64,000 nt of DNA from assembly GCF_011634835.1 (NCBI RefSeq), contig NZ_SIRP01000001.1:964768-1028767 (forward strand), written 5' to 3'. This document shows, piece by piece, positions 17,011 to 26,169 of the stretch. Source of the DNA: Isoptericola sp. BMS4 (lineage in GTDB: Bacteria; Actinomycetota; Actinomycetes; Actinomycetales; Cellulomonadaceae). Below the pieces are notes generated by a model. That model was not told where the DNA came from. It saw only the letters and a program-made list of their open reading frames with translations, and ran no database searches. Numbering within the stretch: the first letter of the stretch is position 1; each line of letters starts with the position of its first letter. The position numbers and the translations under genes were made by a program.

Positions 17011-17628
17011 GTGGGGGAGTCGACGGGTGAGGTGGAGGCCGGCGCCACGGTGCGCGGCGAGGACTGGTACGGCGAGGACCTGACGGGCCGGGTGTTCGAG
17101 GACGTCACGTTCGTGGACGTCGACCTGACCGAGGCCTCGGCCACGGGCGCGCGGTTCGACCGCTGCACGTTCCGCGGGGCGCGCTTCAACGCCTCGACGT
17201 GGACCGAGTGCGCGTTCACCGGCTGCACGTTCAGCCGGGCGAACCTCTTCGACGTCCGGTTCGAGCGCTGCAAGCTCGTGGGCTCCCGGTTCGACGACTG
17301 CGCGTGCGACGTGCTGCACGTCGCGGGTGGCGACTGGTCGTTCGTCACGCTGCGGCGCGCGCACCTGGCGGGCGTCGAGATCACGGGCACGCGGATGCGC
17401 GAGGCCGACCTGGAGGGGGTGCGGCTCACGGGCGCCACCGTCGTCGGGGTGGACCTGTCCGGCGCGGAGCTCGCCGGTGCCGACCTGCGCCGCGCCGTGC
17501 TGCGCGGCAGCGACCTGTCCGCCGTCGACCCCCGCTCGGTGCTGCTCGACGGCGCGGTCGTCGACCCCGCCCAGGCGGTGGTGCTCGCCGAGGCGCTCGG
17601 GGTGGTCGTGACCCCGGGCTCATCGTGA
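17011..17628 (+). CDS. Pentapeptide-repeat protein
   Basis: 205 residues. Almost the whole length follows the A(D/N)LXX pattern of a right-handed quadrilateral beta-helix: ATGARFDRCTFRGARFN, SRANLFDVRFERCKLVGSRF, LEGVRLTGATVVGVDL, GAELAGADLRRAVLRGSDL. Some members (MfpA/Qnr) mimic DNA and protect gyrase; most have no known role. The start is uncertain: GTG 17011 (used here, though GGAGG abuts it directly), GTG 17032, or ATG 16972, which would share bases with the divergent hydrolase start. Confidence 0.85.
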   Translation: MGESTGEVEAGATVRGEDWYGEDLTGRVFEDVTFVDVDLTEASATGARFDRCTFRGARFNASTWTECAFTGCTFSRANLFDVRFERCKLVGSRFDDCACDVLHVAGGDWSFVTLRRAHLAGVEITGTRMREADLEGVRLTGATVVGVDLSGAELAGADLRRAVLRGSDLSAVDPRSVLLDGAVVDPAQAVVLAEALGVVVTPGSS

Positions 17629-17668
17629 CGGCCCCGCCCGGCGGCAGGGCGGGAGTCGGCCGAAAGCA

Positions 17669-17699
17669 GGGCACGGCCGGGTGCCGTCCGGCCCTGGTG
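17669..17699 (+). terminator. Hairpin between the pentapeptide gene and the P-type ATPase
   Basis: The segment starting at about 17669 contains an outer CAGGGC/GCCCTG pair and an inner ACGGC/GCCGT pair with a CGGGT loop and a CCG bulge. It is likely a weak terminator for the pentapeptide gene. It also contains GGCCCTGG, a weak relative of the DosR-like sites elsewhere in this window. Confidence 0.35.
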
Positions 17700-17730
17700 C
17701 GCCGGGGCCGCGGCCCCCGACGATGGGCGG

Positions 17731-20475
17731 GTGGCCACCTCGTCGACGCGACCGGGGCGCGTCGTTGACGCGCACGCACGTCCCGCGGCGGCGGTCCTCG
17801 CCGCGGTGGTGGGCGGCCCAGGCGGTCTGACCCGGGTGGAGGCGGCTAGCCGGCGTCAGGTGCACGGGCCCAACGAGATCCCCGACGGCGCCGGGCGCGC
17901 CGTCTGGCACGTGTTCGCGCAGCAGTTCGTCTCGCCCCTGATCGCCGTGCTGGTGTGCGCCGCGGGTCTGTCCCTGTGGCTGGGGGAGCGGACTGACGCG
18001 ATCTTCATCGGGGCGGTGCTGCTCCTGAACGCGGTCATCGGGACCACGCAGGAGTACCGTGCCGAGCAGGGGGCGCAGGCGCTGCGCCGGATGGTCACCA
18101 CGACCGCCGACGTGGTCCGGGACGGCGACGTCGTTGAGCTGGACGCCCGGGAGCTCGTCCCGGGCGATGTCGTGCTGCTCTCGTCCGGCATGAAGGTGCC
18201 GGCCGACCTGCGCCTGCTGGACGTCCAGGGGCTGCGCGTCGACGAGTCGCCACTGACCGGCGAGTCCCTGCCGGTGGACAAGGACGCCGGCGCCCCTGTA
18301 TCCGTCACGGCGCCGCTGGGCGACCGCCCCACCATGGTCTTCGCCGGCACGTTCGTCGGGTCGGGGCGCGCCCGCGGCGTGGTGACGGCGACCGGTGGTG
18401 GCACCGAGCTCGGGGCGCTGGCCGGGCGGCTGCGGCAGCCGTCGATGGCCGAGCCGCCGCTGCTGGCCCGGATGCGACGCTTCACGGTCGTCGTCGGCGT
18501 CGCCGTGGGCACGGTCGCCGTGGCCATGGGCGTCATCGAGCTGGCCCAGGGTGCGGCGTGGCACGAGGTGGTGCTCGTGGGCGTGGCACTCGCCGTGTCG
18601 GCCGTGCCGGAGGGGCTGCCGGTGGCGCTGACCGTCGCCCTGGCGGTGGCCGTGCGACGGATGGCGCGCCGTGCCGTGATCGTGCGGCGGCTGGTCGCCA
18701 TCGAGTCGCTCGGCTCCTGCACCGTGATCGCCACCGACAAGACGGGGACCCTCACCGTCAACGAGCTCACAGTCACCCACGTCGCCGTGCCCGGGCACGC
18801 ACCCTGGGACGTCTCGGGGGTCGGCGCGGAGCCGACCGGCGCCGTCCTGGTGCCCGTGGGCGGCGACGGACCGGCGCTGGCCGGCGCCGAGCGCCTCGCC
18901 CTCGCCGGCGTGCTGTGCAACGAGGCCACGCTCGCCTCGACGGACGACGGTTGGATGCACCGCGGGGACGCTGTGGACGTCGCTCTCCTCGTGCTGGGCC
19001 ACAAGCTCGGGATCACCAGACCGGCCGCGGCCGAGGCACTGCCCCAGGTCTCCGCCATCCCCTTCGAGCCCGTCCACCGGTACGCGGCGAGCCTGCACCT
19101 GGTGGACGACCGCACGGCATGCGTCGTCGTCAAGGGCGCCGCCGAACGGGTGCTGGCGATGTGCGCCACCATGGCGGGGCCCGACGGCGACGTACCGCTC
19201 GACCGCGCCTGGGCCGACGCCACCGTCGCGCGCCTCGCGACCGGCGGCGAGCGGGTTCTCGCGCTGGCCGCCGGCACCGTCCCTTGGCGGGACGGGCAGG
19301 ACCTCGACCACGGCGACCTGACCGGGCTCACGCTGGTCGGGATGGTGGGCATGAGCGACCCGCTGCGGTCGGACTCGTCCGCCGCGGTCGCCGCGTGTCG
19401 TCGTGCTGGCATCGCCGTCGTCATGGTGACCGGCGACCATCCGGCCACCGCGCTGGCCACGGCGCGGCGGCTCGGACTCGCCGAACGTCCGGACGACGTG
19501 GTCACGGGCGCCCGGCTGGCTCGGGCCGGCGACGACGCGGCCGTCGAGAGGCTGGTGGCGGGCGCGACGGTGTTCGCCCGGGTGGAGCCCGCCCAGAAGT
19601 ACACCGTCGTCGCCGCGCTGACCCGCATGGGGCACGTGGTGGCCGTCACCGGCGACGGCGCCAACGACACCCCGGCGCTGCACCACGCCCACGTCGGGGT
19701 CGCGATGGGCAGGTCCGGGACGGACGTCGCACGCGAGGCGGCGGAAATCGTCGTCACCGACGACCGGTTCGGCGCCATCAGCGCGGGTGTCGAGGAAGGC
19801 CGGATCGCCTACGCCAACGTCCGCAAGGTCGTGCAGCTGCTCGTCTCCACGGGGGCCGCGGAGCTGGTCCTCGTGCTCAGCGCGCTGGTGATCGGTCTCC
19901 CGCTGCCCCTGCTCGCGGTGCAGCTGCTGTGGCTCAACCTGGTGACCAACGGCATCCAGGACGTCGCGCTCGCCTTCGAGCCGGGGGAGGGCGACGAGAT
20001 GTCCCGGACGCCGCGCCCGCCGGGCGAGCCCGTCTTCGACCGCACCATGGTGGAGCGGGTGCTGCTGTCTGCCGCCGTGATGGGGGGTGTCTCGCTCGCG
20101 CTGTACCGTGCGCTCCTGGCGGCGGGATGGACGGTCGAGGACGCGCGCAACAGCATCGTGCTGCTGATGGTGCTGTTCGAGAACGTGCACGTGTTCAACT
20201 CGCGTTCGGAACGGCGCTCGGTGTTCGCCCGCGGTCCGCACCGCAACCTGCTCCTGGTGGGCGGGACCGTCGCCGCCCAGCTGCTGCACGTCGCGGCGAT
20301 GCACCTGCCCTTCACGCAGGAGGCGCTCGACCTGCGTCCCGTCTCGTTCTCGTCGTGGGTCGCCCTCCTGGCGCTCGCCCTGACCCTGCTGCTCGCCGTC
20401 GAGGCGCACAAGGCCTGGCTCCGCCGCCGGCGGGTGACCGGCGGGGTGCGTCCGCCCCGCGGGAGCCGACCGTGA
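17731..20475 (+). CDS. Cation-transporting P-type ATPase (P2 type, CtpF-like)
   Basis: 914 residues, starting at GTG 17731. It has the actuator motif TGES (176-179), PEGLP in the fourth helix (293-297), the phosphorylated Asp336 in DKTGTLT, and the hinge TGDGANDTPAL. The order (N-terminal cation-ATPase domain, actuator, P- and N-domains, six C-terminal helices) is that of P2 ATPases pumping Ca2+ or monovalent cations. Its length is close to mycobacterial CtpF (about 905 residues), a dormancy-regulon member. DosR-like palindromes overlap the stop codon and lie just downstream, and a weak one lies upstream. Ion specificity cannot be fixed by eye. Confidence 0.92.
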   Translation: MATSSTRPGRVVDAHARPAAAVLAAVVGGPGGLTRVEAASRRQVHGPNEIPDGAGRAVWHVFAQQFVSPLIAVLVCAAGLSLWLGERTDAIFIGAVLLLNAVIGTTQEYRAEQGAQALRRMVTTTADVVRDGDVVELDARELVPGDVVLLSSGMKVPADLRLLDVQGLRVDESPLTGESLPVDKDAGAPVSVTAPLGDRPTMVFAGTFVGSGRARGVVTATGGGTELGALAGRLRQPSMAEPPLLARMRRFTVVVGVAVGTVAVAMGVIELAQGAAWHEVVLVGVALAVSAVPEGLPVALTVALAVAVRRMARRAVIVRRLVAIESLGSCTVIATDKTGTLTVNELTVTHVAVPGHAPWDVSGVGAEPTGAVLVPVGGDGPALAGAERLALAGVLCNEATLASTDDGWMHRGDAVDVALLVLGHKLGITRPAAAEALPQVSAIPFEPVHRYAASLHLVDDRTACVVVKGAAERVLAMCATMAGPDGDVPLDRAWADATVARLATGGERVLALAAGTVPWRDGQDLDHGDLTGLTLVGMVGMSDPLRSDSSAAVAACRRAGIAVVMVTGDHPATALATARRLGLAERPDDVVTGARLARAGDDAAVERLVAGATVFARVEPAQKYTVVAALTRMGHVVAVTGDGANDTPALHHAHVGVAMGRSGTDVAREAAEIVVTDDRFGAISAGVEEGRIAYANVRKVVQLLVSTGAAELVLVLSALVIGLPLPLLAVQLLWLNLVTNGIQDVALAFEPGEGDEMSRTPRPPGEPVFDRTMVERVLLSAAVMGGVSLALYRALLAAGWTVEDARNSIVLLMVLFENVHVFNSRSERRSVFARGPHRNLLLVGGTVAAQLLHVAAMHLPFTQEALDLRPVSFSSWVALLALALTLLLAVEAHKAWLRRRRVTGGVRPPRGSRP

Positions 20476-20506
20476 CCTTGGTCCTGCGGCACGGGACCAA
20501 GGTCCC
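20474..20506 (+). promoter_or_regulatory. Paired DosR-like palindromes (or hairpin) after the P-type ATPase
   Basis: GACCTTGGTCC (20474-20484) and GGGACCAAGGTCCC (20493-20506) form an 11-bp inverted repeat with a 9-nt spacer. The second arm alone is a near-perfect palindrome resembling the GGGAC-N-GTCCC boxes bound by DosR/DevR-type response regulators. No U tract follows, so a regulatory site is as likely as a terminator. Confidence 0.4.
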
Positions 20507-20831
20507 TGTCGTGCGGCCCGGGGTGGAGGCACGATGGAGATGGCCTGCGAGACGGGCGAGGGAGCCGAGAGGCTGAGAAGTCGGACGGTCGAGGATCATC
20601 CGGCGACCCCCATCCACCTGATCCGGACAATGCCGGCGAAGGGAGAACGCCTCGCAGGTCGCCTCGTGCCCGGGCCGGTGCTCCGGTGTCCCTTGTCACA
20701 CCGCAGCGGCATCGTGCCTGGTCGTCGCTGTGACCTGCGTCGCGGTCCGTGACCCGCTGTTTCTACATCGTTTACCCTCGAAGTCGCCCGGCGTCAGCGA
20801 CCGACGTCGGCACCGGACTCCGGAGGAACCG
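20507..20831 (+). other. Intergenic region upstream of the GH43/MFS pair
   Basis: No supported gene lies here. The stretch just before GH43 is relatively AT-rich (GTTTCTACATCGTTTACC at about 20759-20776) and probably contains its promoter, with a GTAAACG-type half-site that could be a LacI-family operator. Nothing else stands out. Confidence 0.4.
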
Positions 20832-21854
20832 ATGACGGACCAGGACCAGGTGGGGGTCAACCCGATCGTGCTGCAGCGCGCCGACCCCCACGTGCTGCGC
20901 CACGGCGGCCAGTACTACTTCACGGGCTCGCACCCCGACTACGACCGGATCGTGCTGCGCCGCGCCGCCCGCCTGGAGGACCTCCAGGCCGCCGACGAGG
21001 TGACCATCTGGACGAGGCACGCGGACGGCCCGCAGTCGCAGCTGATCTGGGCCCCGGAGATCCACCGGGTCGACGGCTCCTGGTACGTCTACTACGCCGC
21101 CGCCCCCGTCGCCCACGGCACGGTGGACGCGCCGAGCGAGAACGAGACCTTCAACCACCGCGTCTTCGTCCTGGAGAACACGGCGGACGACCCGTTCGCC
21201 GGCGAGTGGGTCGAGCGCGGGCAGCTCGACACCGGCTGGGAGTCGTTCGCGCTCGACGCGACGACCTTCACGCTCGGCGGCGAGCAGTACCTGGTCTGGG
21301 CGCAGCAGGACCTCGCCGTGCGCGGCCACTCCAACCTCTACATCGCGCGGATGGAGAAGCCGTGGATGCTCGCCACCCCCGCGGTCGAGCTCACCCGCCC
21401 CGAGCACGACTGGGAGACCCGGGGCTTCTGGGTCAACGAGGGCCCCTCCGTCCTGGTCCGCGACGGCAGGGTGTTCCTCACCTACTCCGGCGCCGCCACC
21501 GGCATCGACTACGCGATGGGCCTGCTCACCGCCGACGCCGACGCCGACCTGCTCGACCCGGCGTCGTGGACCAAGAGCCCCACCCCGGTGTTCGTCTCCG
21601 ACCCGTCGGTCGGCCAGTACGGGCCGGGCCACAACTCGTTCACCACCACGCCCGAGGGCGACACGGTGCTCGTCTACCACGCGCGCACCTACACCGAGAT
21701 CGTCGGCGACCCGCTGCGCGACCCGAACCGGCACGCCCGGGCGCAGATCCTGCCCTTCGACGCCGACGGCAACCCCGTCTGGGGCACGCCCGTTCCCGAC
21801 ACCCGCCCCACCCCGACCTCCACCGAGGTCCTGCCCCCGTCCGGAGAGTTCTGA
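20832..21854 (+). CDS. Glycoside hydrolase family 43 (arabinofuranosidase/xylosidase-like)
   Basis: 340 residues with the five-bladed GH43 features: the N-terminal RADPHVLRHGGQYYFTGSHP (catalytic-base Asp in ADP), IWAPEIHRVDGSWYVYYAA, an acidic WVNEGPSVL with the likely general-acid Glu, and a late GPGHNSF. There is no signal peptide, so it acts in the cytoplasm on imported oligosaccharides. Its TGA overlaps the ATG of the MFS transporter (TGATG), a translationally coupled pair. GGAGGAAC precedes ATG 20832. The likely job is removal of arabinose or xylose from xylan/arabinan fragments; linkage specificity is uncertain. Confidence 0.9.
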   Translation: MTDQDQVGVNPIVLQRADPHVLRHGGQYYFTGSHPDYDRIVLRRAARLEDLQAADEVTIWTRHADGPQSQLIWAPEIHRVDGSWYVYYAAAPVAHGTVDAPSENETFNHRVFVLENTADDPFAGEWVERGQLDTGWESFALDATTFTLGGEQYLVWAQQDLAVRGHSNLYIARMEKPWMLATPAVELTRPEHDWETRGFWVNEGPSVLVRDGRVFLTYSGAATGIDYAMGLLTADADADLLDPASWTKSPTPVFVSDPSVGQYGPGHNSFTTTPEGDTVLVYHARTYTEIVGDPLRDPNRHARAQILPFDADGNPVWGTPVPDTRPTPTSTEVLPPSGEF

Positions 21855-23161
21855 TGAGCACCACCGTCGCCGCCGCCCCGAAGCCCCGCGCCCGGGACTC
21901 GCTGAAGAAGATCGCCTTCTGGAACTACGGCGGGCTGTTCTTCTTCTACTTCGCCATCTGGCAGCTCGTCATGACGTTCCTGAGCCCGTGGCTCAAGGGC
22001 GAGATGGGCATGAGCGAGGGCAACATCGGGCTGGTCAACTCGATGATGGCCGGCACCGCGCTGTGCCTGCAGCCGTTCTACGGCTACGTCCAGGACAAGC
22101 TCGGCTTCCGCAAGAACCTCTTCGCGTTCGTCGTCGTGATGGGCGCGCTCATGGGGCCGTTCTTCGCCTTCGTGTTCCCGCCGGTCGTGGGCTTCAACCA
22201 GGTCGTGGGCGCCGTCGTCGGCGGCATCTTCCTGTCCCTGGTGCTCAACTCCGGCGTCGGGGTGGTCGAGGCCTTCAACGAGCGCGGGTCGCGTGCCAAC
22301 GGTTTCGAGTACGGCCACGTGCGCCTCTTCGGCTCGATCGCCGGCGCGACCGCCTCCCTGGTCGGCGGCCTCATCTGGGCGGCCAACCCGGACAACATCT
22401 GGTGGGTCGGGACCTTCTCCGCGATCGTGCTCGGGGCGCTGCTCCTCGCCGCCCGCACCCCGCGGGTCGAGCCGGACCCGGCGCCCGCGGCGGTCGAGGC
22501 GAAGCCCAAGGTGTCGAAGGACACCGTCAGGCAGCTGCTGTCCCAGCGGTCCTTCGTCGGCTTCATGGTGCTGATGTTCGGTACGGCGGCCCTCTACGAC
22601 GTCTTCGACCAGCAGTTCGCGATCTACTTCGGGCAGCACGTCACCGGCGCCGGGGACCCGCAGGTGCTGTTCTCCCGCGTCGTGTTCGTGCAGATCCTGC
22701 TCGAGGCGCTCGTCATGGTGGCCATGCCGTTCGTCATCAACAAGATCGGCGCCAAGCGCGGCCTGCAGCTGTTCGCGCTCGTCCTGGTGGTCCGCGTCGT
22801 CGGCTCGGCGTTCCTCACCTCGACCGAGCTGCTCGTCGTGTGGCGCCTGCTCGCCGCGATCGAGATGCCCCTCATGCTCGTGTCGGTGATGAAGTACATC
22901 ACCCGCATGTTCGACGTCCGCATCTCCGCGACCGCGTACATGATCGGGTTCAACACCGCCAAGCAGGTCGGCGTCCTGATCTTCTCGTGGGTGTTCGGCC
23001 TGTCCTACGAGGCGATCGGCTTCGCGCACTCCTACTGGATCATGGGCGTCGTGGTCCTCGGTGTCCTCGCGGTGGCCAGCTTCCTCATGGCCGACGACCG
23101 CGGCCGCCCCGACCCGGTGGGCAAGGCGGCCGACGGCGAGGCGGACGTCCTGAGGTCGTAG
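21854..23161 (+). CDS. MFS oligosaccharide:H+ symporter (LacY/RafB-like)
   Basis: 435 residues with 12 membrane helices. The N-terminus FWNYGGLFFFYFAIWQLVMTFL and the following GxVNSMMAGTALCLQPFYGYVQDKLGFRKNL are typical of the oligosaccharide:H+ symporter family that includes LacY, as is FEYGHVRLFGSIAGATASL at helix 5, containing the conserved Arg. Coupled to the GH43 gene, it very likely imports the disaccharide or oligosaccharide that the enzyme cleaves. Confidence 0.9.
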   Translation: MSTTVAAAPKPRARDSLKKIAFWNYGGLFFFYFAIWQLVMTFLSPWLKGEMGMSEGNIGLVNSMMAGTALCLQPFYGYVQDKLGFRKNLFAFVVVMGALMGPFFAFVFPPVVGFNQVVGAVVGGIFLSLVLNSGVGVVEAFNERGSRANGFEYGHVRLFGSIAGATASLVGGLIWAANPDNIWWVGTFSAIVLGALLLAARTPRVEPDPAPAAVEAKPKVSKDTVRQLLSQRSFVGFMVLMFGTAALYDVFDQQFAIYFGQHVTGAGDPQVLFSRVVFVQILLEALVMVAMPFVINKIGAKRGLQLFALVLVVRVVGSAFLTSTELLVVWRLLAAIEMPLMLVSVMKYITRMFDVRISATAYMIGFNTAKQVGVLIFSWVFGLSYEAIGFAHSYWIMGVVVLGVLAVASFLMADDRGRPDPVGKAADGEADVLRS

Positions 23162-23213
23162 CCGGCGCCGTGTCGCGGGGCGCGGTCGGGCGCCGTCGGG
23201 AAGAGTGGGCGCC

Positions 23214-25241
23214 ATGCAGCTGGTGACCGGGGCCCTCAACGGCCTGTTCGCGATCGTCTCGACCGTGCTCATGCTCACCCTGCTGGCGTGGGTCTCCCGT
23301 CGGGTCATGGGGGCACCGGTCGGCTGGCTCCGGGCAGGTCTGGTGGCGCTCGCGTCCATCACCGGCGCGTCGGCCGCGCTCACCGCCGGGATGCGCCAGG
23401 CCGGCTGGTCCCGCGCCGACGGCACGCTCGCCGTGTCCCCGGGTGTGGCGCTCGTCGTCATCGCGCTGGCGTTCGCTTGGGCCTTCGTCCTCGGCCTTTG
23501 CGTGCTGCTGGTGCTCGAGCTGCTCGTGCCGACGGGCTCCCTGCCCACCCCCTGGCGGGCGTGGCGCGGGCTGCGGCAGCGCCGCCGGGAGTCGCAGCGG
23601 TACGCGCAGGTCGTCGCCATCGGTGTGCGGCACGGGCTCGGCGGCCTCCTCGGACGCGGCGCGCGGGGGCCGGACGGCGCCCGGCTCGCAGGCACGGACG
23701 TCTCGCGGCTGGCAGCGCGGCTGCGGGACACCCTGAGCGACGCCGGCGTCACGTTCGTGAAGTTCGGGCAGGTGCTCTCCGCGCGCCGCGACCTGCTGCC
23801 CGACACCGTCACGGACGCGCTCGCCACGCTGCAGTCCGAGGTGCCGCCCGCCCCGTGGTCCGTCGTCGAGCCCGCCGTCACCGGCGCGCTCGGACGGCCC
23901 GTCGGCGAGGTGTTCGCCCGCTTCGACCCCGTCCCGATCGCCTCCGCGTCCGTGGGGCAGGTGCACGCCGCCCGCCTGCACGACGGGCGCGAGGTCGTCG
24001 TCAAGGTGCAGCGCCCCGGCGCCCGCGAGCAGGTCGAGGTCGACCTGGCGATCCTGGCCCGGCTCGCCCGTCGGCTCGAACGGGACACCGCGTGGGGTCG
24101 CGGCCTGGGCGTGGTCGCGCTCGCCGACGGGTTCGCCGCGTCCCTGCGCGAGGAGCTCGACTACACCGTCGAGGCGGAGAACACGCGGGCGCTGCGTGCC
24201 GTCCTGGCGCCCACCGGCGCCGACGACGACCCGCGCGTCACCGTCCCCGAGGTGGTCGACGGCCCCTCGGGCCGCACGCTCCTGGTGCTCGAACGGCTCG
24301 ACGGCGTCCCCGTGGGCCGCGCGGACGGCGCGCTGCGGCACCTGGACGCCGGCGCCCGCGCGAGGATCGCCGACCGGCTGCTGCGCGCCACGCTCCGGCA
24401 GGTGCTCGTCGCCGGCACGTTCCACGCCGACCTGCACCCGGGGAACGTGCTGGTCACACCCGACGGCGAGATCGGCCTGCTCGACATGGGGTCCGTCGGC
24501 CGGCTGGGCGAGCCGGAGCGGGTCGCGCTCGGCGCCCTGCTCCTCGCGATCGACGGCGACGACGCGATCGCGGCCACCGACGCCCTGCTGGAGCTGCTGG
24601 ACGCCCCCGCCGGCCTCGACGTGCGCGCCCTGGAGCGCGAGGTCGGCACGCTCGTTCTGCGCTTCCGCGCCGGCGCGGGCGGCGCCGCGGGGTTCGTCGC
24701 CCTGACCCGGCTGGTCACGGGGTCCGGGATCGCCGTCCCGCCGCAGGTGGCCGCCGCGTTCCGCACCTTCGCCGCGCTCGAGGGCACCCTGCGCCACCTC
24801 TGCCCCGGGTACGAGATGGTGGGCGCGATGCGGCGCGAGGGCGAGCCGCTCGTGGCCGGCGCGGTCACGACGGAGGGGCTGCGGCGCAGGGCCACGCGGC
24901 AGCTCGCCGCGTTCGCCCCCGAGCTCGAGCGCCTCCCCCGGCGGGTGACCCGGATCGTGAGCGACCTGGAGCAGGGCCGCTTCACCGTGGCCGTCCGGGC
25001 GTTCTCCGACCCCGGCGACCGGGCTTTCCTCACCGGCCTGGTGCAGCAGGTCGTCTCCACGCTCGTCGCGGTGGCCGCCGTCGTGGCCGGGGCGCTGCTG
25101 CTGGTCGCGGACGGCGGCCCGGCGCTCGCCGACGACCTGCCGCTGTTCACGGTGCTGGGCGCGGCGCTCGCCTTCGTCGGGACGGTGCTGGCGGTGCGGG
25201 TGCTCGTGTTCGCGTTCCGGGGCCCGCCCGGGCACCGGTGA
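23214..25241 (+). CDS. ABC1/AarF/UbiB-family atypical kinase
   Basis: 675 residues. Three N-terminal helices (about 1-110) precede the ABC1 kinase-like domain with FVKFGQVLSARRDLLP (the KxGQ motif), SASVGQVHAARL (Ala-rich loop), a VVKVQRPG lysine, HADLHPGN (catalytic loop) and LLDMGSVG (the DFG equivalent). Two C-terminal helices follow. UbiB/COQ8 relatives support quinone or lipid metabolism as ATPases. The start at ATG 23214 is chosen because GGAAGAG lies about nine bases upstream; GTG 23205 is too close to it. It is a single gene, transcribed alone. Confidence 0.9.
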   Translation: MQLVTGALNGLFAIVSTVLMLTLLAWVSRRVMGAPVGWLRAGLVALASITGASAALTAGMRQAGWSRADGTLAVSPGVALVVIALAFAWAFVLGLCVLLVLELLVPTGSLPTPWRAWRGLRQRRRESQRYAQVVAIGVRHGLGGLLGRGARGPDGARLAGTDVSRLAARLRDTLSDAGVTFVKFGQVLSARRDLLPDTVTDALATLQSEVPPAPWSVVEPAVTGALGRPVGEVFARFDPVPIASASVGQVHAARLHDGREVVVKVQRPGAREQVEVDLAILARLARRLERDTAWGRGLGVVALADGFAASLREELDYTVEAENTRALRAVLAPTGADDDPRVTVPEVVDGPSGRTLLVLERLDGVPVGRADGALRHLDAGARARIADRLLRATLRQVLVAGTFHADLHPGNVLVTPDGEIGLLDMGSVGRLGEPERVALGALLLAIDGDDAIAATDALLELLDAPAGLDVRALEREVGTLVLRFRAGAGGAAGFVALTRLVTGSGIAVPPQVAAAFRTFAALEGTLRHLCPGYEMVGAMRREGEPLVAGAVTTEGLRRRATRQLAAFAPELERLPRRVTRIVSDLEQGRFTVAVRAFSDPGDRAFLTGLVQQVVSTLVAVAAVVAGALLLVADGGPALADDLPLFTVLGAALAFVGTVLAVRVLVFAFRGPPGHR

Positions 25242-25281
25242 CCCGGGCGCGGCGGGGCGAACCGCCGTCCTGGGGAGCCGC

Positions 25282-26169
25282 TCAGTCCCGCACGACCGTC
25301 ACCGGGCAGGGCGCGAAGTCGAGCACCTGCCGGCTCACCGAGCCGAGCATGAGCCGGTCGAAACCACCCAGGCCGCGGTGGCCCACCACGAGCCGGTCGG
25401 CCGTGCCCGCCGCCTCGACGAGGGCCTTGGCCGCCGGGGCGTGCACCACGGAGCGGACCACGCGCTCGGGCGGCAGGTCCACGCCGGCCTCCCGCACGGC
25501 GGCGTCCAGCATGTCGGAGGCGAACCGCTCGTAGTCGTCGAGCGGGGGCGCCCAGCCCCACGACCCGGGCAGCGGGGCGAGCGTCGTGATCTGCCACGCG
25601 AACACCGCGCTGAGCTCCGCGTCCTTGCGTGCCGCCACCTCGGCGCCGTGCCGCAGGGCGGCGACGCTCGGGGGAGAGGTGTCGACGCCGACGACGACGC
25701 GCCGGGGGCGGGGAGCGCTGCGCGTCGCCTCGTCGGCGACGACGGTGCCGTCGTCCGGGTCGTGCGGGTCGCCGTGGCGCACCACCGTCACGGGCACGCG
25801 CGCGTGCTCGACGACGGTCGTCGAGACCGAGCCGAGCACCCGTCGCCCGAGCCTCCCGCGGCGCCGGCGCCCGAGGACCAGCATCTCGGCGCCGGTCTCG
25901 GCGGTGACGCGCAGGAGCGCGTCGGCGGCCGGCCCCGGCACCACGCGGACCCGGGCCTCGGGCCGGACACCGGTCCGGGCTGCGGCGGCCTCCAGCCAGC
26001 CGCGGGTGGCCACGTGGTCGGGGTCCTCGTCGTCGTCGGTGCCGTCGGTCGTGACGCGCACGACGGAGAGGGGCACGCCGCGGCTGGCCGCCTCGGCGAC
26101 GGCCCAGTCCAGGGCCTCGTCGGCCTCCGCCGACCCGTTGGCGCCGACGACGATCCCTCCGGTGCTCAT
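25282..26169 (-). CDS. Universal stress protein with two UspA domains
   Basis: 295 residues: domain 1 at about 5-130, domain 2 at about 156-294. Both end with the ATP-binding pattern (GRRRRGRLGRRVLGSVS and GHRGLGGFDRLMLGSVS, the latter an exact G-2X-G-9X-GS). Size and architecture match the ATP-binding tandem Usp proteins of the mycobacterial dormancy regulon. Its start overlaps the stop of the upstream gene (ATGA), so it is the second gene of a two-gene operon whose leader contains a DosR-like site. Confidence 0.93.
   Translation of the reverse strand: MSTGGIVVGANGSAEADEALDWAVAEAASRGVPLSVVRVTTDGTDDDEDPDHVATRGWLEAAAARTGVRPEARVRVVPGPAADALLRVTAETGAEMLVLGRRRRGRLGRRVLGSVSTTVVEHARVPVTVVRHGDPHDPDDGTVVADEATRSAPRPRRVVVGVDTSPPSVAALRHGAEVAARKDAELSAVFAWQITTLAPLPGSWGWAPPLDDYERFASDMLDAAVREAGVDLPPERVVRSVVHAPAAKALVEAAGTADRLVVGHRGLGGFDRLMLGSVSRQVLDFAPCPVTVVRD

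Noticed and set aside
17620-20532. A 970-codon open frame on the minus strand
   Set aside because: It is antisense to the P-type ATPase, is dominated by Arg/Gly/His/Asp, and carries no motif. Long antisense frames are expected at this GC content.
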